Assembly: GCF_030814315.1 (NCBI RefSeq)
Contig: NZ_JAUSUV010000003.1
Location: forward strand, 62,001 to 126,000
Reading direction: 5' to 3'
Length of the DNA: 64,000 nt
Source of the DNA: Croceifilum oryzae
GTDB taxonomy: Bacteria > Bacillota > Bacilli > Thermoactinomycetales > Thermoactinomycetaceae
Shown here: in pieces, positions 63,454-64,000 of the stretch
Layout: every line of letters begins with the position of its first letter
Numbering within the stretch: the stretch's first letter is position 1
Program-made: the position numbers and the translations under genes
Notes under the pieces: generated by a model
Seen by the model: only the letters and a program-made list of their open reading frames with translations
What the model was told of the DNA's origin: nothing
Databases searched by the model: none

Positions 63454-63831
63454 ATGAAAATGAAAATTGCTTCTCTTGTTTCAACTGCTGTGGTTGCTTT
63501 AAGTACTTCTGTTGTATTCGCTCATGCAGAACCTAGTCAAGAGGTTAATCTTTCTGAGCTTCAATCCAGTGCAACATCAAATTATGTTACTGTAAAGAAC
63601 CAAAATCGCCAGCTGACCGTAGTGATCAATAATAAGTCTCAGGGGCATGAAGCAATTCGATATAATGTCATCAAGGCAGATGGATCAGTAGTTGCTAATG
63701 GTTTGATTGCTCCTAATGGAAATAAAACCTTCTCTAAATACTTTGAAAAAGGCGAGTATTCTTTGGAGTTAATTTGTCAAACTAAAGTTGGCTGTAATGC
63801 TACCGGTTCGATTGGATATTTTGGAGACTAG
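63454..63831 (+). CDS. Secreted protein, copy 2 of a duplicated gene
   Basis: ATG after AAGGGG. The 125-residue product shares its signal peptide almost exactly with copy 1 at 60273 and differs mainly in the middle; the C-terminus GCNATGSIGYFGD and the Cys pair are conserved. Four residues shorter than copy 1 (a gap at RYGNTKV). The surrounding sequence, including promoter and terminator, is also repeated. Function unknown. Confidence 0.75.
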   Translation: MKMKIASLVSTAVVALSTSVVFAHAEPSQEVNLSELQSSATSNYVTVKNQNRQLTVVINNKSQGHEAIRYNVIKADGSVVANGLIAPNGNKTFSKYFEKGEYSLELICQTKVGCNATGSIGYFGD

Positions 63832-63845
63832 TATATTTGCAAGCC

Positions 63846-63879
63846 AAAGAAGATCAGGATTATTTACCTGATCTTCTTT
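63846..63879 (+). terminator. Terminator of copy 2
   Basis: AAAGAAGATCAGG / CCTGATCTTCTTT, 13-bp perfect stem, T-rich end; a paralogue of the copy 1 terminator. Confidence 0.85.
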
Positions 63880-63891
63880 CTTTTTGTCCTA

Positions 63892-64000
63892 GGAGCCTAT
63901 TATTTCGGGCTCTTGGGTGATCGAGGGCTGGAGGGTCTGTTCGATTCCTGCTCAAATACCGATCCAGCAGGGGAGTGGGGAGGTCCGCTTCGCAATCCTC
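63892..64000. other. GC-richer right edge, unresolved
   Basis: The last 100 bases have a clearly higher GC content than the rest. A hairpin GAGCC/GGCTC is at 63893-63912. One minus-strand frame is open to the edge (ending near 63860), but it overlaps the copy 2 terminator and has an odd composition. It may be the edge of another gene or of a mobile element. Confidence 0.25.

Noticed and set aside
63939-63948. GTTCGATTCC, like a tRNA T-loop
   Set aside because: The flanking bases cannot form the T-stem and no acceptor or anticodon stem is nearby.
63860-64000. Minus-strand frame open to the right edge
   Set aside because: Its 3' part runs through the terminator of the secreted-protein gene, its composition is odd, and no family is recognised.

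Overview
The window looks like chromosome of an endospore-forming, low-GC Bacillota of the Bacillales, most probably a member of the Thermoactinomycetaceae. The grounds are Bacillus-type ribosome binding sites with many TTG/GTG starts, sporulation genes (Spo0E-like regulator, YutH/CotS-type coat protein, collagen-like spore-surface protein, sigma-E/K-like promoters), and a lasso peptide cluster of the PIMT-containing kind known from that family. The family assignment is inference; the Bacillales assignment is well supported by synteny.

Left part (1-3500): the end of a TPR regulator, several small secreted proteins, a translationally coupled pair of tiny ORFs (26 and 43 codons), a prolyl-4-hydroxylase-like oxygenase and a 46-residue exported peptide. 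From 3.5 to 28.5 kb runs a backbone collinear with the B. subtilis yut/yuz/yum/yui region: yutE, yutF, yutG, yutH, yutI (Nfu), yuzD, yuzB, yutM, yumC, yumB, yuiB, yuiD. Into it are set an OPT transporter with a PqqD-like protein, a membrane-anchored solute-binding protein, a complete App-type oligopeptide permease (appDFABC), mccA-mccB for methionine-to-cysteine conversion, mqnE of the futalosine menaquinone pathway, a spo0E-like gene and hemQ.

From 29 to 38.5 kb: a RocE-like amino-acid permease with an ARG-box-like site and a cre site upstream, a MarR regulator and SDR enzyme sharing one operator type, a VOC protein, and a secreted glycosidase-like protein beside a two-component system. At 38.6-40.7 kb lies a protein that joins collagen-like GXY tracts to a seven-repeat YVTN beta-propeller. 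Next come a duplicated fragment of an XRE-TPR regulator gene, the intact regulator, and two small proteins.

The main discovery candidate is at 43.9-47.3 kb: an isoaspartyl-methyltransferase-like enzyme, a 34-codon lasso precursor, a lasso cyclase, an RRE protein and a leader peptidase. The predicted core GRKYADTADENAYQH has Gly1 and Asp9 for the macrolactam and an Asp6-Thr7 pair suited to aspartimide formation.

From 47 kb to the end: a NucS-like nuclease diverging from an Hsp90-like/TPR pair, tRNA-Leu(CAA), a KapD-like exonuclease homologue that has lost catalytic residues, a membrane-anchored subtilase, an MFS transporter, RNase Z, a HAD phosphatase, an amidohydrolase, and a PadR regulator with a pentapeptide-repeat protein. 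The last block is an HTTM/DUF5819/secreted-protein locus resembling sdpABC, flanked by two copies of a duplicated secreted-protein gene.
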